64,000 bases of DNA, taken from Alteripontixanthobacter sp. GTDB lineage: Bacteria; Pseudomonadota; Alphaproteobacteria; Sphingomonadales; Sphingomonadaceae. Made by a program: the position numbers and the translations under genes. Below the pieces are notes generated by a model, which was not told the DNA's origin, made no database searches, and saw only the letters and a program-made list of their open reading frames with translations. The stretch's first letter is position 1, and each line of letters opens with the position of its first letter. This document shows, in pieces, positions 1 through 8,280 of this stretch. Location: the NCBI GenBank assembly GCA_039968605.1, contig JBDVPM010000008.1, forward strand, positions 124,001-188,000, written 5' to 3'.

Positions 1-919
1 GGTGCGAATCTTCAAAATTGCCGGCATTGGCAAATTCGGTGTCGGTCAGATGGGCATCCATCCCGTCATGGCATTCGGCGCAGAATTGCTGGCTGGTGAT
101 TTCCAGGCGCGGGGCGGCCTCATGTTCGGAATGGCACATGGTGCAGCTGCCAGGGCCTTCCTTGCCGAAGGTTTCGGCGACCGACCACAGCAGGTCTTCG
201 CCCCAATCCATCGGCCCGGTGCTGGCGACTTGCCGCGATATGTCGGCGTGATCCATGATTTCCGTGTGGCACGATTTGCAGGTGGCATCCTGGACGGACA
301 CGAAAGCATCGACGTGACACGCCTCGCAATTATCTTCCAGATCGTGATGCGCCACGCTCAGCGCGCCGCTGGACCAGCTGGCATCCAACATCACCGCGCC
401 CTGAGTGTCGATATCGGGATCGGTGATCTTGTCGCGAGTGAGGTGAGAGAAAACGGGGATCGTCAGGAACGCTATCAGGATTGCGGCCAGAGCGCCCCAC
501 GCCATCACGCGCTTGCTGGGCAGGGCAGAGGCGAGGGCGAAACCGCGCAGCACGTCGCCCGCACCTTCGGCCTGAGCCGCCTGCGCCACGGTGATCATCA
601 CCGGGGAATCGCCATCCTGCGACAATGTCAGGCGGAAGCTGCCAAAGCCAAGCTCCGCGCCTTGACGCGGATCGATCATTGCATCCTGCGTGACCTTGCC
701 GTTCAGCGTAAAGCCCAGCTTGCTGGCTGCCGCGACATGGACCTGCCCGCCATCGGCTGCTTCTATCGTGGCGTGGTGCTGCTCCACCGCCAGGTCGGCC
801 AGATGCAGTTCGTTTTCCGAAGCGCGGCCGATCCGCAGGCTGGTTTCGGCAACCTCGCGCTCGCGCACGATATCGGTGCCGTCGACCTTGCGCTGGATAG
901 TGCGGATGAGGAAAGTCAT
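1..919 (-). CDS. FHA-domain, membrane-anchored multihaem cytochrome c (partial)
   Basis: The gene starts at ATG 919 and runs off the left edge, so only 306 N-terminal residues are visible. Residues 5-100 look like an FHA domain (LRIGRASENEL at 28-38 and VEQHHA at 45-50, the usual GR and S/HH region). A single membrane helix lies near 138-158. The outer part carries four CxxCH haem c sites: CEACH (198), CKSCH (214), CTMCH (259) and CAECH (280). This resembles cytochrome c3-type multihaem domains. The inferred topology is FHA in the cytoplasm and haems in the periplasm. It is the third gene of an operon, 10 bases behind the membrane protein gene. An FHA domain joined to multihaem c is unusual. 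The electron partner is presumably the neighbouring membrane protein, which is inference. Confidence 0.85.
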   Translation of the reverse strand, partial: MTFLIRTIQRKVDGTDIVREREVAETSLRIGRASENELHLADLAVEQHHATIEAADGGQVHVAAASKLGFTLNGKVTQDAMIDPRQGAELGFGSFRLTLSQDGDSPVMITVAQAAQAEGAGDVLRGFALASALPSKRVMAWGALAAILIAFLTIPVFSHLTRDKITDPDIDTQGAVMLDASWSSGALSVAHHDLEDNCEACHVDAFVSVQDATCKSCHTEIMDHADISRQVASTGPMDWGEDLLWSVAETFGKEGPGSCTMCHSEHEAAPRLEITSQQFCAECHDGMDAHLTDTEFANAGNFEDSH

Positions 920-929
920 GTCTGCTGCC

Positions 930-1790
930 TCACCAATAGTAGAACACGCTAACGACATGGGCGATCAGCGCCGCGATCAGCGCGATCGTTGCCGGGATAT
1001 GGATGAACAGCCACACTTCCAACAGCGCCTTGTAGCGCATGTGGCGGCGGACCTGGCCGAGCTGTTCCTTGCGCCGTTCCAGCAGACCGCGCACCTTGGC
1101 GATCGCCTCTTCGTCGCCATAGCCCTCGAACCGCTTGAGCGCCTTGGAAGTCCTGCAATTGGGGATCCGTCCGGCAAGGCGCGACATCAGGCCGACCTTG
1201 AACACGTCCTGGTCCAGCGCGGCGATCACCAGATCGCTTTCTTCCCGGCCCAGCGGCTGCGCGGCGCTTTCCAACTGGCGGTCCAACGCGCCGAGCGATT
1301 CCACCATCTGTCCGCGCGTCATCTCGTTGCGATTATTGGAAAGTGGCGTGGGCAGGCGTGAATATACGATGATGCCGTAAATACCCGACAGGATCACCAG
1401 CATCATCAGCGCATAGGCCAGCGTATGGACATTCCAGCCTAGCTGGAAACCGGTATGCAGCGTGCCGATGATAATCAGCGCGAGCCCGAGATAGACATGG
1501 GCGGAGGTCCACGCCTTCAGGCTCCACCGCCCTTCGGTCATCGCGCGTTTGCGAATGCCGAGCAGCGACAGCCACAGGATGAGCAGCACGCCCACCGTGC
1601 CCAGTAAATAACCGTACCAGGTCCCGCCATTATGGCGCGGCTCGACATCGATCAACGCGTAACCGACTGCGAAGGCAATCGAAACCAGCAAGGCAATCCA
1701 GAGATAGCGAAACCGTTTATGGGTGAGAAAGCTCTCATGATCGGCATCGCGCCGGGCATCGCCCTTACCCGTATCGGCAACCGAGGCCAT
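930..1790 (-). CDS. Integral membrane protein, probable b-type haem electron carrier
   Basis: The product has 286 residues and about five membrane helices (near 27-45, 59-79, 98-116, 125-145 and 255-285), with a cytoplasmic-looking helical stretch between the fourth and fifth. Histidines sit in or near the helices (HVYLG at 98, TLHTG at 112, FIHIP near 264, IAHVV near 277), as expected for bis-His haem b ligands, although no named family motif was recognised. The ATG overlaps the TGA of the flavoprotein gene, so the two are translationally coupled. By context it would carry electrons across the membrane between the cytoplasmic flavo/Fe-S protein and the periplasmic multihaem cytochrome. That role is inferred; a ferric-reductase-like or cytochrome b561-like fold is the closest guess. 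Confidence 0.8.
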   Translation of the reverse strand: MASVADTGKGDARRDADHESFLTHKRFRYLWIALLVSIAFAVGYALIDVEPRHNGGTWYGYLLGTVGVLLILWLSLLGIRKRAMTEGRWSLKAWTSAHVYLGLALIIIGTLHTGFQLGWNVHTLAYALMMLVILSGIYGIIVYSRLPTPLSNNRNEMTRGQMVESLGALDRQLESAAQPLGREESDLVIAALDQDVFKVGLMSRLAGRIPNCRTSKALKRFEGYGDEEAIAKVRGLLERRKEQLGQVRRHMRYKALLEVWLFIHIPATIALIAALIAHVVSVFYYW

Positions 1791-4264
1791 CAGCCGACAT
1801 CCTCCAGCTTGGTGAAGCTGAGGAATTTCTCAGGGCTTACGCGGATCGCCGCGCCGGTGGGGCAGGCGCGCACGCAGGCCGGACCGCCATCGATGCCCAG
1901 GCACATATCGCATTTGATCGCGGTTTTTGGCGCGGCGATGCCCTGTTCCTCGGCCTTTTTCTTGCGCCAGCTATAGCTCGCCTCGCCCGGGCCGGGACCC
2001 TTGCCGAAGAACAGCCATGACAGCAGGCTGGGCTTGGGCGGCGGTTTGGCATCCATCCGGATCACGCCGTACGGACAGTTGCGCTGGCAATTGCCGCAGC
2101 CGATGCAGGTCTCGTCGATGAACACTTCGCCATCGGGGCCGCGCTTGATTGCGTTTGGCGGGCAATCGGCCATGCAATGCGGATGTTCGCAATGGCGGCA
2201 GGATGTGGGGACGTGTAGATGGGCGTAAGTGGTCCCGGCTTCGCGGTCGAGGCGGCTAAGCCCTTCGTGACTGTCGGCGCAGGCCTTCTCGCAATTGTCG
2301 CAGCCGACGCACAGGGTCTCGTCGATGAGCAACACGTCGGTCGCTTCGCCAAGCCCCTGATCGAGCAGGAATTGCGCAGTTTGCGAATACATGTCGACCG
2401 CGCCGCCGAAACTGTCCTTCTTGCTTTCGATGAAGCTGTTGATCTCGCGCCGGCCGGCCATGTCGGATAGCGCACGTTCGCGCAGGTCGGGCTTGCGATC
2501 GAGCAATCGCATGAATGCCTCGCCTGGGAAACGCACAACTTCGGACTTGATCGCGGCCTTGACCGTCGCGGTGCGGGCCGAGCCGTCGATCACCGCCATT
2601 TCGCCGACATAGGAGCCTGCGGGAAGGTAGCTGAGGAACACCGGATGATCGCCGATATTCTTTTCCACGATCATCGACCCGCGGCGGATGATATAGATAT
2701 CCTTGTCGTCCGCCCCTTCCTGGATCACGACTTCGCCGGCGCGCACATCGACCACTTCGGCAGCCTCGACCAGTTCCTCCACATCGGCGGGGGTCAACCC
2801 GCTGCGGAACATCTGGAGTAGCTGACGTTCGATCGAGATCCGGTTGACCGCGCGATTGGCCGATGGTGCGGTGGCCAGCAATTTCAGCGCGGCATTACGG
2901 CTGAGCTCCAGGCACACGGTCGGCTCGGCAGCGCGAATGGTTGCGCCGCGTTTGCGGCCGGAAATCAGGCCGACCTCGCCGAAGATTGAGCCTTCCTCGA
3001 TCGGCACGGTGATGCTGGGATCGTTCGGGTCGACCTGCACGGCTACCGAGCCTTGCGCGATGCAGAACATCGAACTGCCGGGCTCGTTGACGGTAAAGAT
3101 CGTGTCTCCCGCCTTGTAGGCGTGAACATCGCTGTCCAGCATCAGCTCGCGCAACTGCAGCGGGCTGAGCTCCTTCAGGATGATGACGTTGCTGCCGAAG
3201 GCTTCCAGCCATTCATCCACCGATTTGGCACCGGGCAGAGCCTCGAACTTTTCGGCCAAGATGGGCTCGTCCGCCGGTTTCAGATCGGTGTTGCCGTTGA
3301 GAAATTCGACAACGTCATAGCCCTGGTTCATGCAGTGCTTGATCAGCGGATATCCGGCCAGCGCCCCGATCACGTGGACGCCGTTCTTGGTGGTCTCGAA
3401 ACTGGGAGTCAGCTTCGGGAACGCATCGCGCTCCTCGCTGGAAAATTCGATCCCGATGGCTTCCACGAAACCGCGCGGGGGTTGGGAGCCGGTGCGCGCG
3501 ATAATCCGGTCGCACCTGATCGTTTCTTCGCCGTCGCGCGTTTCGAGCACCAATTCGCCGGGGCGCACTTCCTTGGGACTGGTTTCGCGCAGGACATTGA
3601 GGCGGCCATCAGCCTCTGCTTCTTCCAGCAATTTGACGTTCGCACTCTTCGCACGGGCGAAATCGGCGCGGCGGTTGAGGATGGAGACGGTGTTGTTCTG
3701 CGCCGCATCGGCGCACAGGCCCAGAGCGTTTTCGATCCCCGCATCGCCCGATCCGACAACGGTAATATGCTCGTCGTAATATTCGCCCGGATCATCCAGC
3801 TGATACTGGATGAGCGGCAGATCCGCACCGGGACAGCGCAGCTTGTTCGGATTGCCCTGCGTGCCGATGCTGAGCACCACGGCTTCGGATTCGATGGTGG
3901 AGCCATCTTTCAGCTTGAGCGTGAAATTGCCGGTTTCGCCGGTAATCTCCGTCACTTCGCAATTCAGCTGGAACTTGACGCCCTGCGCGGCCACCTGCTC
4001 GTCCCAGGTGTCGAGGATGAATTCGCGCTTTCCGGCATCGAAATCGAGATCGCTGCGCAGCACCAGATTGCTGGGCGTGGCCATCACATGCTTGCCCTTC
4101 TGATACTTGTAGATCGTATCGGAAAGGTGGTCGGTCTTTTCCAGCAGGACGTGGCTCATGCCGAGCGCTGCCGCATGACCGGCAGCACTCAGCCCGGCGG
4201 GGCCCGATCCGACAATGGCTACGCGATAGCGTTCCGGCACCAGCACCCCCCTCTTAGCGTGCAA
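1790..4264 (-). CDS. FAD/NAD(P) oxidoreductase fused to two cNMP-binding-like domains and a 4x[4Fe-4S] ferredoxin domain
   Basis: The product has up to 824 residues in four blocks. Residues 10-330 are a two-dinucleotide-domain flavoprotein (GSGPAGLSAA near 18, GSGDAG near 172) similar to thioredoxin reductases but without a visible CxxC redox pair. Residues ~375-480 and ~490-620 are two cyclic-nucleotide-binding-type domains; the second has a canonical phosphate cassette (VGEMAVIDGSARTA), the first a variant (FGEVGLISGRKRGA). The C-terminus has 16 cysteines in four clusters (CVGCDNCEKAC, CRHCEHPHCMADC, CIGCGNCQRNC, CDMC...CVRAC), as in DmsB/HycB-type electron transfer subunits. The 4264 start is TTG; a GTG at 4240 placed behind an AGAGGGGG stretch is a better-spaced alternative. 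It is first gene of the operon. The redox partner and ligand are unknown. Confidence 0.9.
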   Translation of the reverse strand: MHAKRGVLVPERYRVAIVGSGPAGLSAAGHAAALGMSHVLLEKTDHLSDTIYKYQKGKHVMATPSNLVLRSDLDFDAGKREFILDTWDEQVAAQGVKFQLNCEVTEITGETGNFTLKLKDGSTIESEAVVLSIGTQGNPNKLRCPGADLPLIQYQLDDPGEYYDEHITVVGSGDAGIENALGLCADAAQNNTVSILNRRADFARAKSANVKLLEEAEADGRLNVLRETSPKEVRPGELVLETRDGEETIRCDRIIARTGSQPPRGFVEAIGIEFSSEERDAFPKLTPSFETTKNGVHVIGALAGYPLIKHCMNQGYDVVEFLNGNTDLKPADEPILAEKFEALPGAKSVDEWLEAFGSNVIILKELSPLQLRELMLDSDVHAYKAGDTIFTVNEPGSSMFCIAQGSVAVQVDPNDPSITVPIEEGSIFGEVGLISGRKRGATIRAAEPTVCLELSRNAALKLLATAPSANRAVNRISIERQLLQMFRSGLTPADVEELVEAAEVVDVRAGEVVIQEGADDKDIYIIRRGSMIVEKNIGDHPVFLSYLPAGSYVGEMAVIDGSARTATVKAAIKSEVVRFPGEAFMRLLDRKPDLRERALSDMAGRREINSFIESKKDSFGGAVDMYSQTAQFLLDQGLGEATDVLLIDETLCVGCDNCEKACADSHEGLSRLDREAGTTYAHLHVPTSCRHCEHPHCMADCPPNAIKRGPDGEVFIDETCIGCGNCQRNCPYGVIRMDAKPPPKPSLLSWLFFGKGPGPGEASYSWRKKKAEEQGIAAPKTAIKCDMCLGIDGGPACVRACPTGAAIRVSPEKFLSFTKLEDVG

Positions 4265-4336
4265 ACGGTGCGACCCCGTCTCATATTATTTCTGCCTACC
4301 ATAACCGTATTGTCGAATTGTGCCACCCCCAAACGA

Positions 4337-4352
4337 TGTGATCTTGGTCACC
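4337..4352. promoter_or_regulatory. CRP/FNR-type palindrome in the divergent promoter
   Basis: The sequence TGTGATCTTGGTCACC has half-sites TGTGA and TCACC separated by six bases, one mismatch from the CRP consensus arrangement and also related to FNR-family sites. It lies 26 bases before the ATG of the TPR gene at 4379 and 72-96 bases upstream of the candidate starts of the oppositely directed redox operon. It could serve both directions. No -10/-35 pair was assigned with confidence. Binding by a CRP/FNR-family regulator is inference. Confidence 0.45.
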
Positions 4353-4378
4353 TCGCTCTGCCGTGTTAGCGCGGCATC

Positions 4379-5302
4379 ATGGATCAGATGAACGACACTG
4401 CAAACACCTCGAAATGGGCATGGGCGGTGCTCGCAATTGCCTTGCTGGCTGCAGCGGGCGCTATCGGCTGGTCGGTAATGCGCGGTGATCCGGCGCCGGC
4501 CGAACTTGCCGAGGCTGCACCGGAAGGCCCCGAGTCCATCGAAACCCTGCGCGAGAGAGCGCAGGCCGATCCCAAGGATGCCGATGCGTGGCAGGCGCTG
4601 GGCTTTGCCTATTTCGAACGGCGCGAATTTGCAGAAGCGGCGCGCGCCTATCGCCAGGCATTGGAGGGTGATCCCGATAGCGCGGTGCTGTGGTCCGCTT
4701 TGGGCGAAGCGCGGATCATGGAAAGCGAACGCGATCCCATGCCTGCCGCTGCGGTTGAGGCGTTTCGCAAGGCCGTTGCGCTTGATCCTTCGGATGCCCG
4801 CTCACGCTATTTCCTGGCTGTGAAGAAGGATCTCGATGGCGACTCGGCTGGGGCCATCGCAGACTGGACTGCATTGCTGGAAGATTCACCGCCGGGCGCG
4901 CCGTGGGTACCGAATCTGCGCCAGACGATCGAACAGGTCGGCAAGATCAACTCGATCGACACTTCCGCCCAGCTAGCCCAGGCCGAAGCGTCTCGGCCAG
5001 GCGCGGAATTGACCGCCGGGAACGCCATTCCCGGCCCCAGCCGCCAGCAAATTACCGCCGCCGGGAACATCCCACCGGGCGAGCAGCGCGATATGGCTGA
5101 AGGGATGGTCGCGAGCCTGGAAGGCAAGCTGCAGACCAACCCCGGCAATATCGAAGGCTGGGTGATGCTGATGCGAAGCCGCATTGCTCTTGGCCAACCG
5201 GACCGAGCTGCGAAGGCGCTGAAGGATGCGGTGGCTACCAATCCGGGCGCCGCTGCGCGGCTGCGGCAAGAGGCGGAGATACTGGGAGTGCCGGGGGCCT
5301 AA
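4379..5302 (+). CDS. TPR protein, CcmI/CycH-like cytochrome c biogenesis factor
   Basis: The product has 307 residues with an N-terminal membrane helix (residues 13-34). A TPR array follows, with clear repeat units such as DADAWQALGFAYFERREFAEAARAY near 63-88. A C-terminal half follows with another TPR-like unit (NPGNIEGWVMLMRSRIALGQPDRAAKAL). This layout matches CcmI/CycH proteins, which present apocytochrome c to the haem lyase, but no other ccm gene is in view. The start may be ATG 4379 or ATG 4388. It is divergent from an operon encoding a multihaem cytochrome c, which supports a cytochrome maturation role. Its stop overlaps the end of the convergent flippase gene by 4 bases. Confidence 0.7.
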   Translation: MDQMNDTANTSKWAWAVLAIALLAAAGAIGWSVMRGDPAPAELAEAAPEGPESIETLRERAQADPKDADAWQALGFAYFERREFAEAARAYRQALEGDPDSAVLWSALGEARIMESERDPMPAAAVEAFRKAVALDPSDARSRYFLAVKKDLDGDSAGAIADWTALLEDSPPGAPWVPNLRQTIEQVGKINSIDTSAQLAQAEASRPGAELTAGNAIPGPSRQQITAAGNIPPGEQRDMAEGMVASLEGKLQTNPGNIEGWVMLMRSRIALGQPDRAAKALKDAVATNPGAAARLRQEAEILGVPGA

Positions 5303-6573
5303 CCCTGCGGCGGTATTTCCTCGCGCGGTCGCTCGACCGTGATTTTGATTTGCTGCAACGAGATAATCGCCACCCAGAACCCGATTACCGCCAGCGCGCT
5401 CGCACCCAAAACCGCGAGTGCTGCACCTTTCAGCCCGTTCCATTCCATCGCGGTGGATAGCAGCGCGAAAGCGAGCATGGTCGGCCCCAGCCGGATGAGA
5501 AATGCGCGCCCGGCCTTGCCGGCGCTGACCAGCAGCGATTCCAGGCTCGCCCCGACCAGTTCGATCGCCCCCGCAATGGCGAGGATGACCATCGCCCAGT
5601 AGAATACGCGAAATTCCTGTCCCGCAATGGCCACCAACCCCCAACGGCCAAACAGCAGAGCGAACGCCACCGCCACGATGCCCGCGACCAGCGCGATATT
5701 GGCCATTCGCCGCGCCATGTCATGCGCCGCATCCTTGGCATGGACCAGCTCGGGATAGATCGCTTTGGACACAGTCTGCGCGAGCGAGACGAGCGCCTGG
5801 CCCAATTGGCTCGCCACCCTGAAACCACCCGCAAACGCTTCGCCGCCGATCGATCCGACCAGCAGGATCATGATCTGCTTGCCCCCGATATTCAGGCTGC
5901 CGGTCATATTCGTGGACCATACGAAGCGCCAAGCGTCGGCATGATCTCGCGGGATCTGGAGCAGCGATATACGGCTGAGGTCGATCCGCTCCTGCCGTGC
6001 GGCGACGATCCATAGCGTGGCCGCCACGGCCACTTCCGCTGCTGCCCAGGCCAGGATGAAGCCCAAAACGGTCGGCATAAACAGCCATGCCAGGATCGCG
6101 CCGCCCGCGCGGATCGCGGGCTGGACCGCCTCCGCCGCCGTGGCGAGCCCGTATTGGAAGCGCAGCCGCAGCAACCCCGTCGGCGTGGTGCGAATGGATA
6201 GAAGCGAGATAATGCAGAAGCCGAAGGCGACCCACAACAACTCGTCTGGCAAAGGCAGCCATAATTGCGCGGTATAGACCAATATCGCAGCGATCACCGC
6301 GCCCATCGCGACCGACAGAATATCCAGCGCGATGGCGAACCCGGTCGCCTCTGCCGGGCCATCCTCGCCCGCGCCCCAGCGCACCACGAATTGCCAGGTC
6401 TGAAAATTGGCGATGCCGGTAACCGCCTGTCCCAGCGCCACGATGATTGCGAAATATCCGAAGCCATCCAGCCCCAGCGTGCGCGTGGCCAATGCCAGAT
6501 AGATCAGGCTGAGCACCGCGTTGAAGCCGCGTCCCCCCAGCAGCCAGCCAATATTGCCCATCAAGCGGCGCAT
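5299..6573 (-). CDS. Wzx-type polysaccharide/lipid-linked oligosaccharide flippase family protein
   Basis: The product has 424 residues and is almost entirely hydrophobic, with about 12 predicted helices. The first begins MRRLMGNIGWLLGGRGFNAVLSLIYLAL-like, typical of the MATE/MVF-superfamily O-antigen and capsule exporters. These move undecaprenyl-linked or similar glycans across the inner membrane. It lies 7 bases downstream of a sugar-type nucleotidyltransferase gene on the same strand, so both probably act in surface polysaccharide assembly. No glycosyltransferases are nearby. Substrate cannot be told from sequence. Confidence 0.8.
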   Translation of the reverse strand: MRRLMGNIGWLLGGRGFNAVLSLIYLALATRTLGLDGFGYFAIIVALGQAVTGIANFQTWQFVVRWGAGEDGPAEATGFAIALDILSVAMGAVIAAILVYTAQLWLPLPDELLWVAFGFCIISLLSIRTTPTGLLRLRFQYGLATAAEAVQPAIRAGGAILAWLFMPTVLGFILAWAAAEVAVAATLWIVAARQERIDLSRISLLQIPRDHADAWRFVWSTNMTGSLNIGGKQIMILLVGSIGGEAFAGGFRVASQLGQALVSLAQTVSKAIYPELVHAKDAAHDMARRMANIALVAGIVAVAFALLFGRWGLVAIAGQEFRVFYWAMVILAIAGAIELVGASLESLLVSAGKAGRAFLIRLGPTMLAFALLSTAMEWNGLKGAALAVLGASALAVIGFWVAIISLQQIKITVERPREEIPPQG

Positions 6574-6580
6574 GGCTTGT

Positions 6581-7366
6581 TCAGCTGTGCCGTTTCTTCA
6601 AAAGCGTCTCGGCAATAGCGTAGGATCGCTCCTCATCGACATCGATCGCGAACTCGCCATTGGACACCACCACCGTGCGCAGGCGAAAGCCGAACCGCCG
6701 GGAAAGCTTCTCGAACAATTTGTGCCGGTCCGCTTTGCCGAAATAGAACCGCGCGAGGTTGAGCACGCCGAACGCCTTGGCGATCCGCCCGGGATATTTG
6801 ATGAACTGCCCGCCGCCGCGAAATATCTCCGCCGCGCCCAGCGCTTGCTCGTGGCCCAGCCAATAGGTGTTGCAGTTGGAAAAGCCTCCATCGGCGAAGT
6901 TGTAGAATTTAAGCTGGCCGCGCGGGTCGGATGCCTTGACGGCTTCCTCGCTGGCCAGCGCGGCGGCAGCACCAGCATCTTCGGCCAGGCAGCCTTGGAT
7001 AAATTCGTCATAGCCTTCGCTGGTGACCAGAACATTGTCTGCCGTGGTCAGCAGGATCGGGAATTGCGCCCCCTCGGCCCCGGCGAACACGCTGTCGACC
7101 AGATTGAACGCCGCGTCGATAAATTTGAGCCGCCCTTCGGCCATAAATTGGGCGGCGAGTGGAATTTGCGCGATTTCGCCCGTTTCATGCACCACGATGC
7201 GTATTTCGCCGACAAGCGCGCTGCCCGCGACCGCGGCGAGAGTGTGCTCGATCAGCGGCCTGCCGTCGATCGGCACCATGCATTTCTGCGTGACGCCAGC
7301 CCGGGCCGCCAGCGGATCGAGCGTGCCGGACCGTTTCCCGGCCATGATCAGTGCGGTTACAGTCAT
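6581..7366 (-). CDS. MobA/sugar-type nucleotidyltransferase family protein
   Basis: The product has 261 residues from ATG 7366; an earlier in-frame ATG at 7393 would add nine residues with no better ribosome site. The N-terminus TVTALIMAGKRSG and the following KCMVPIDGRPLIEHTL are the GT-A nucleotidyltransferase signature: a nucleotide-binding loop with a conserved lysine, then a metal-site region. TTADNVLVT near the middle corresponds to the metal-binding Asp region. Enzymes of this fold make NDP-sugars, CDP-alcohols or molybdenum cofactor nucleotides. Adjacency to a flippase favours an activated-sugar or phosphate-alcohol role, which is inferred. Confidence 0.75.
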   Translation of the reverse strand: MTVTALIMAGKRSGTLDPLAARAGVTQKCMVPIDGRPLIEHTLAAVAGSALVGEIRIVVHETGEIAQIPLAAQFMAEGRLKFIDAAFNLVDSVFAGAEGAQFPILLTTADNVLVTSEGYDEFIQGCLAEDAGAAAALASEEAVKASDPRGQLKFYNFADGGFSNCNTYWLGHEQALGAAEIFRGGGQFIKYPGRIAKAFGVLNLARFYFGKADRHKLFEKLSRRFGFRLRTVVVSNGEFAIDVDEERSYAIAETLLKKRHS

Positions 7367-7441
7367 TCGCCGAGGCCTAATGGCTCGGCGCAAAAGCGCA
7401 AGCAGGGTAACATCTGCGGCGCCTTCGGCTATGGCGAAACG

Positions 7442-8170
7442 ATGCGAATTATCTTCAGCAGGAAAGGCTTCGACAGCGCATCGGGCGGCGGGCCTTCGCC
7501 CATAGTGGATGGCCGGCCGCTGAGCCTGCCGATCCCGGATTCAAGACAGTTCTCGCGGACGACTTACGGCGATCTGGGGTTGGGCGATCACGCAGCGCAG
7601 GCCAGCAAGGGCAAGCTGGGCGCAGGCGATCTGTGCCATCACGATCCGATGTTTCTGGATAGCGGCGAGTGCCTGTTCGGCCAATGCGGCGCGGCGCAGA
7701 CCCACCTCCTCAACCAGGGCGTGGGAAAAGGGGATGTCTTTGTGTTCTTCGGCCTGTTCCGCGAGGAGGCGACCGGCGAGCCGCATCACCGTATCTTCGG
7801 CTATCAATGGATCGAGCGCATCATCGACCTGTCCCGCAAGACACCGCCGGACCTGCTCGCAGTGAACCATCCGCACGCCATCGGGCGGCATCGTTCGAAC
7901 GACGTGATCTATCGCGGGGAAGGGCGCACCGCGCGGCGGGCAAGCGAGGCGCTGCGGCTGACCGTGGCGGGCGGCCCGCCGACGCTGTGGAACCGGCCCG
8001 ACTGGCTGAAGCGGGGAGGGCTGAGCTATCACGACCGCGCCGATCGCTGGTTGCCGGGCAGGCGGCTGCGGAGCGTCGCGCGGGGGCAGGAATTCGTCGC
8101 CGATATCGGGCGAAGAAGTGCTCCGAAGGAGTGGCTGGAGCGGGTGCTGGATGAGATTGCTTGCGTTTGA
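7442..8170 (+). CDS. Nmad3-family putative nucleotide modification protein
   Basis: The product has 242 residues. The N-terminus MRIIFSRKGFDSASGGGPSP followed by DGRPLSLPIPD is the hallmark of Nmad3 (nucleotide modification associated domain 3), a family proposed from comparative genomics to act on hypermodified bases. Conserved-looking elements downstream include HHDPMF, the hydrophobic FVFFGLFRE and HHRIFGYQWIERI. The ATG at 7442 has no strong Shine-Dalgarno, but it begins exactly at the family N-terminus. The gene is divergent from the nucleotidyltransferase and convergent with mmsB. No methylase, glycosylase or restriction gene is adjacent, so it appears as an orphan here. Biochemical activity is unknown. 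Confidence 0.8.
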   Translation: MRIIFSRKGFDSASGGGPSPIVDGRPLSLPIPDSRQFSRTTYGDLGLGDHAAQASKGKLGAGDLCHHDPMFLDSGECLFGQCGAAQTHLLNQGVGKGDVFVFFGLFREEATGEPHHRIFGYQWIERIIDLSRKTPPDLLAVNHPHAIGRHRSNDVIYRGEGRTARRASEALRLTVAGGPPTLWNRPDWLKRGGLSYHDRADRWLPGRRLRSVARGQEFVADIGRRSAPKEWLERVLDEIACV

Positions 8171-8173
8171 GAC

Positions 8174-8270
8174 GCTCATCCAAGCTTCGGTAAATCGCTC
8201 CGCTCCTAACCTTCGCTATCCTTCTCCACGGAGATTTGGCGGCTTGCTGCCTAGTCGCAGTTGGATGAGG
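8174..8270. repeat. Inverted repeat between convergent genes
   Basis: CTCATCCAA at 8175-8183 is exactly complemented by TTGGATGAG at 8261-8269. The pair brackets most of the 110-base gap between the Nmad3 gene and mmsB, which converge. The interior shows no coding signal. It may be a remnant of a small repeat element or a bidirectional transcription end; neither is proven. Confidence 0.35.
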
Positions 8271-8280
8271 GGCCGCGACA

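Noticed and set aside
3053-4369. 438-codon plus-strand open frame opposite the redox flavoprotein
   Set aside because: Its translation shows no domain or consistent composition, while the opposite strand encodes clear FAD and cNMP motifs. It is an antisense shadow of GC-rich coding DNA.
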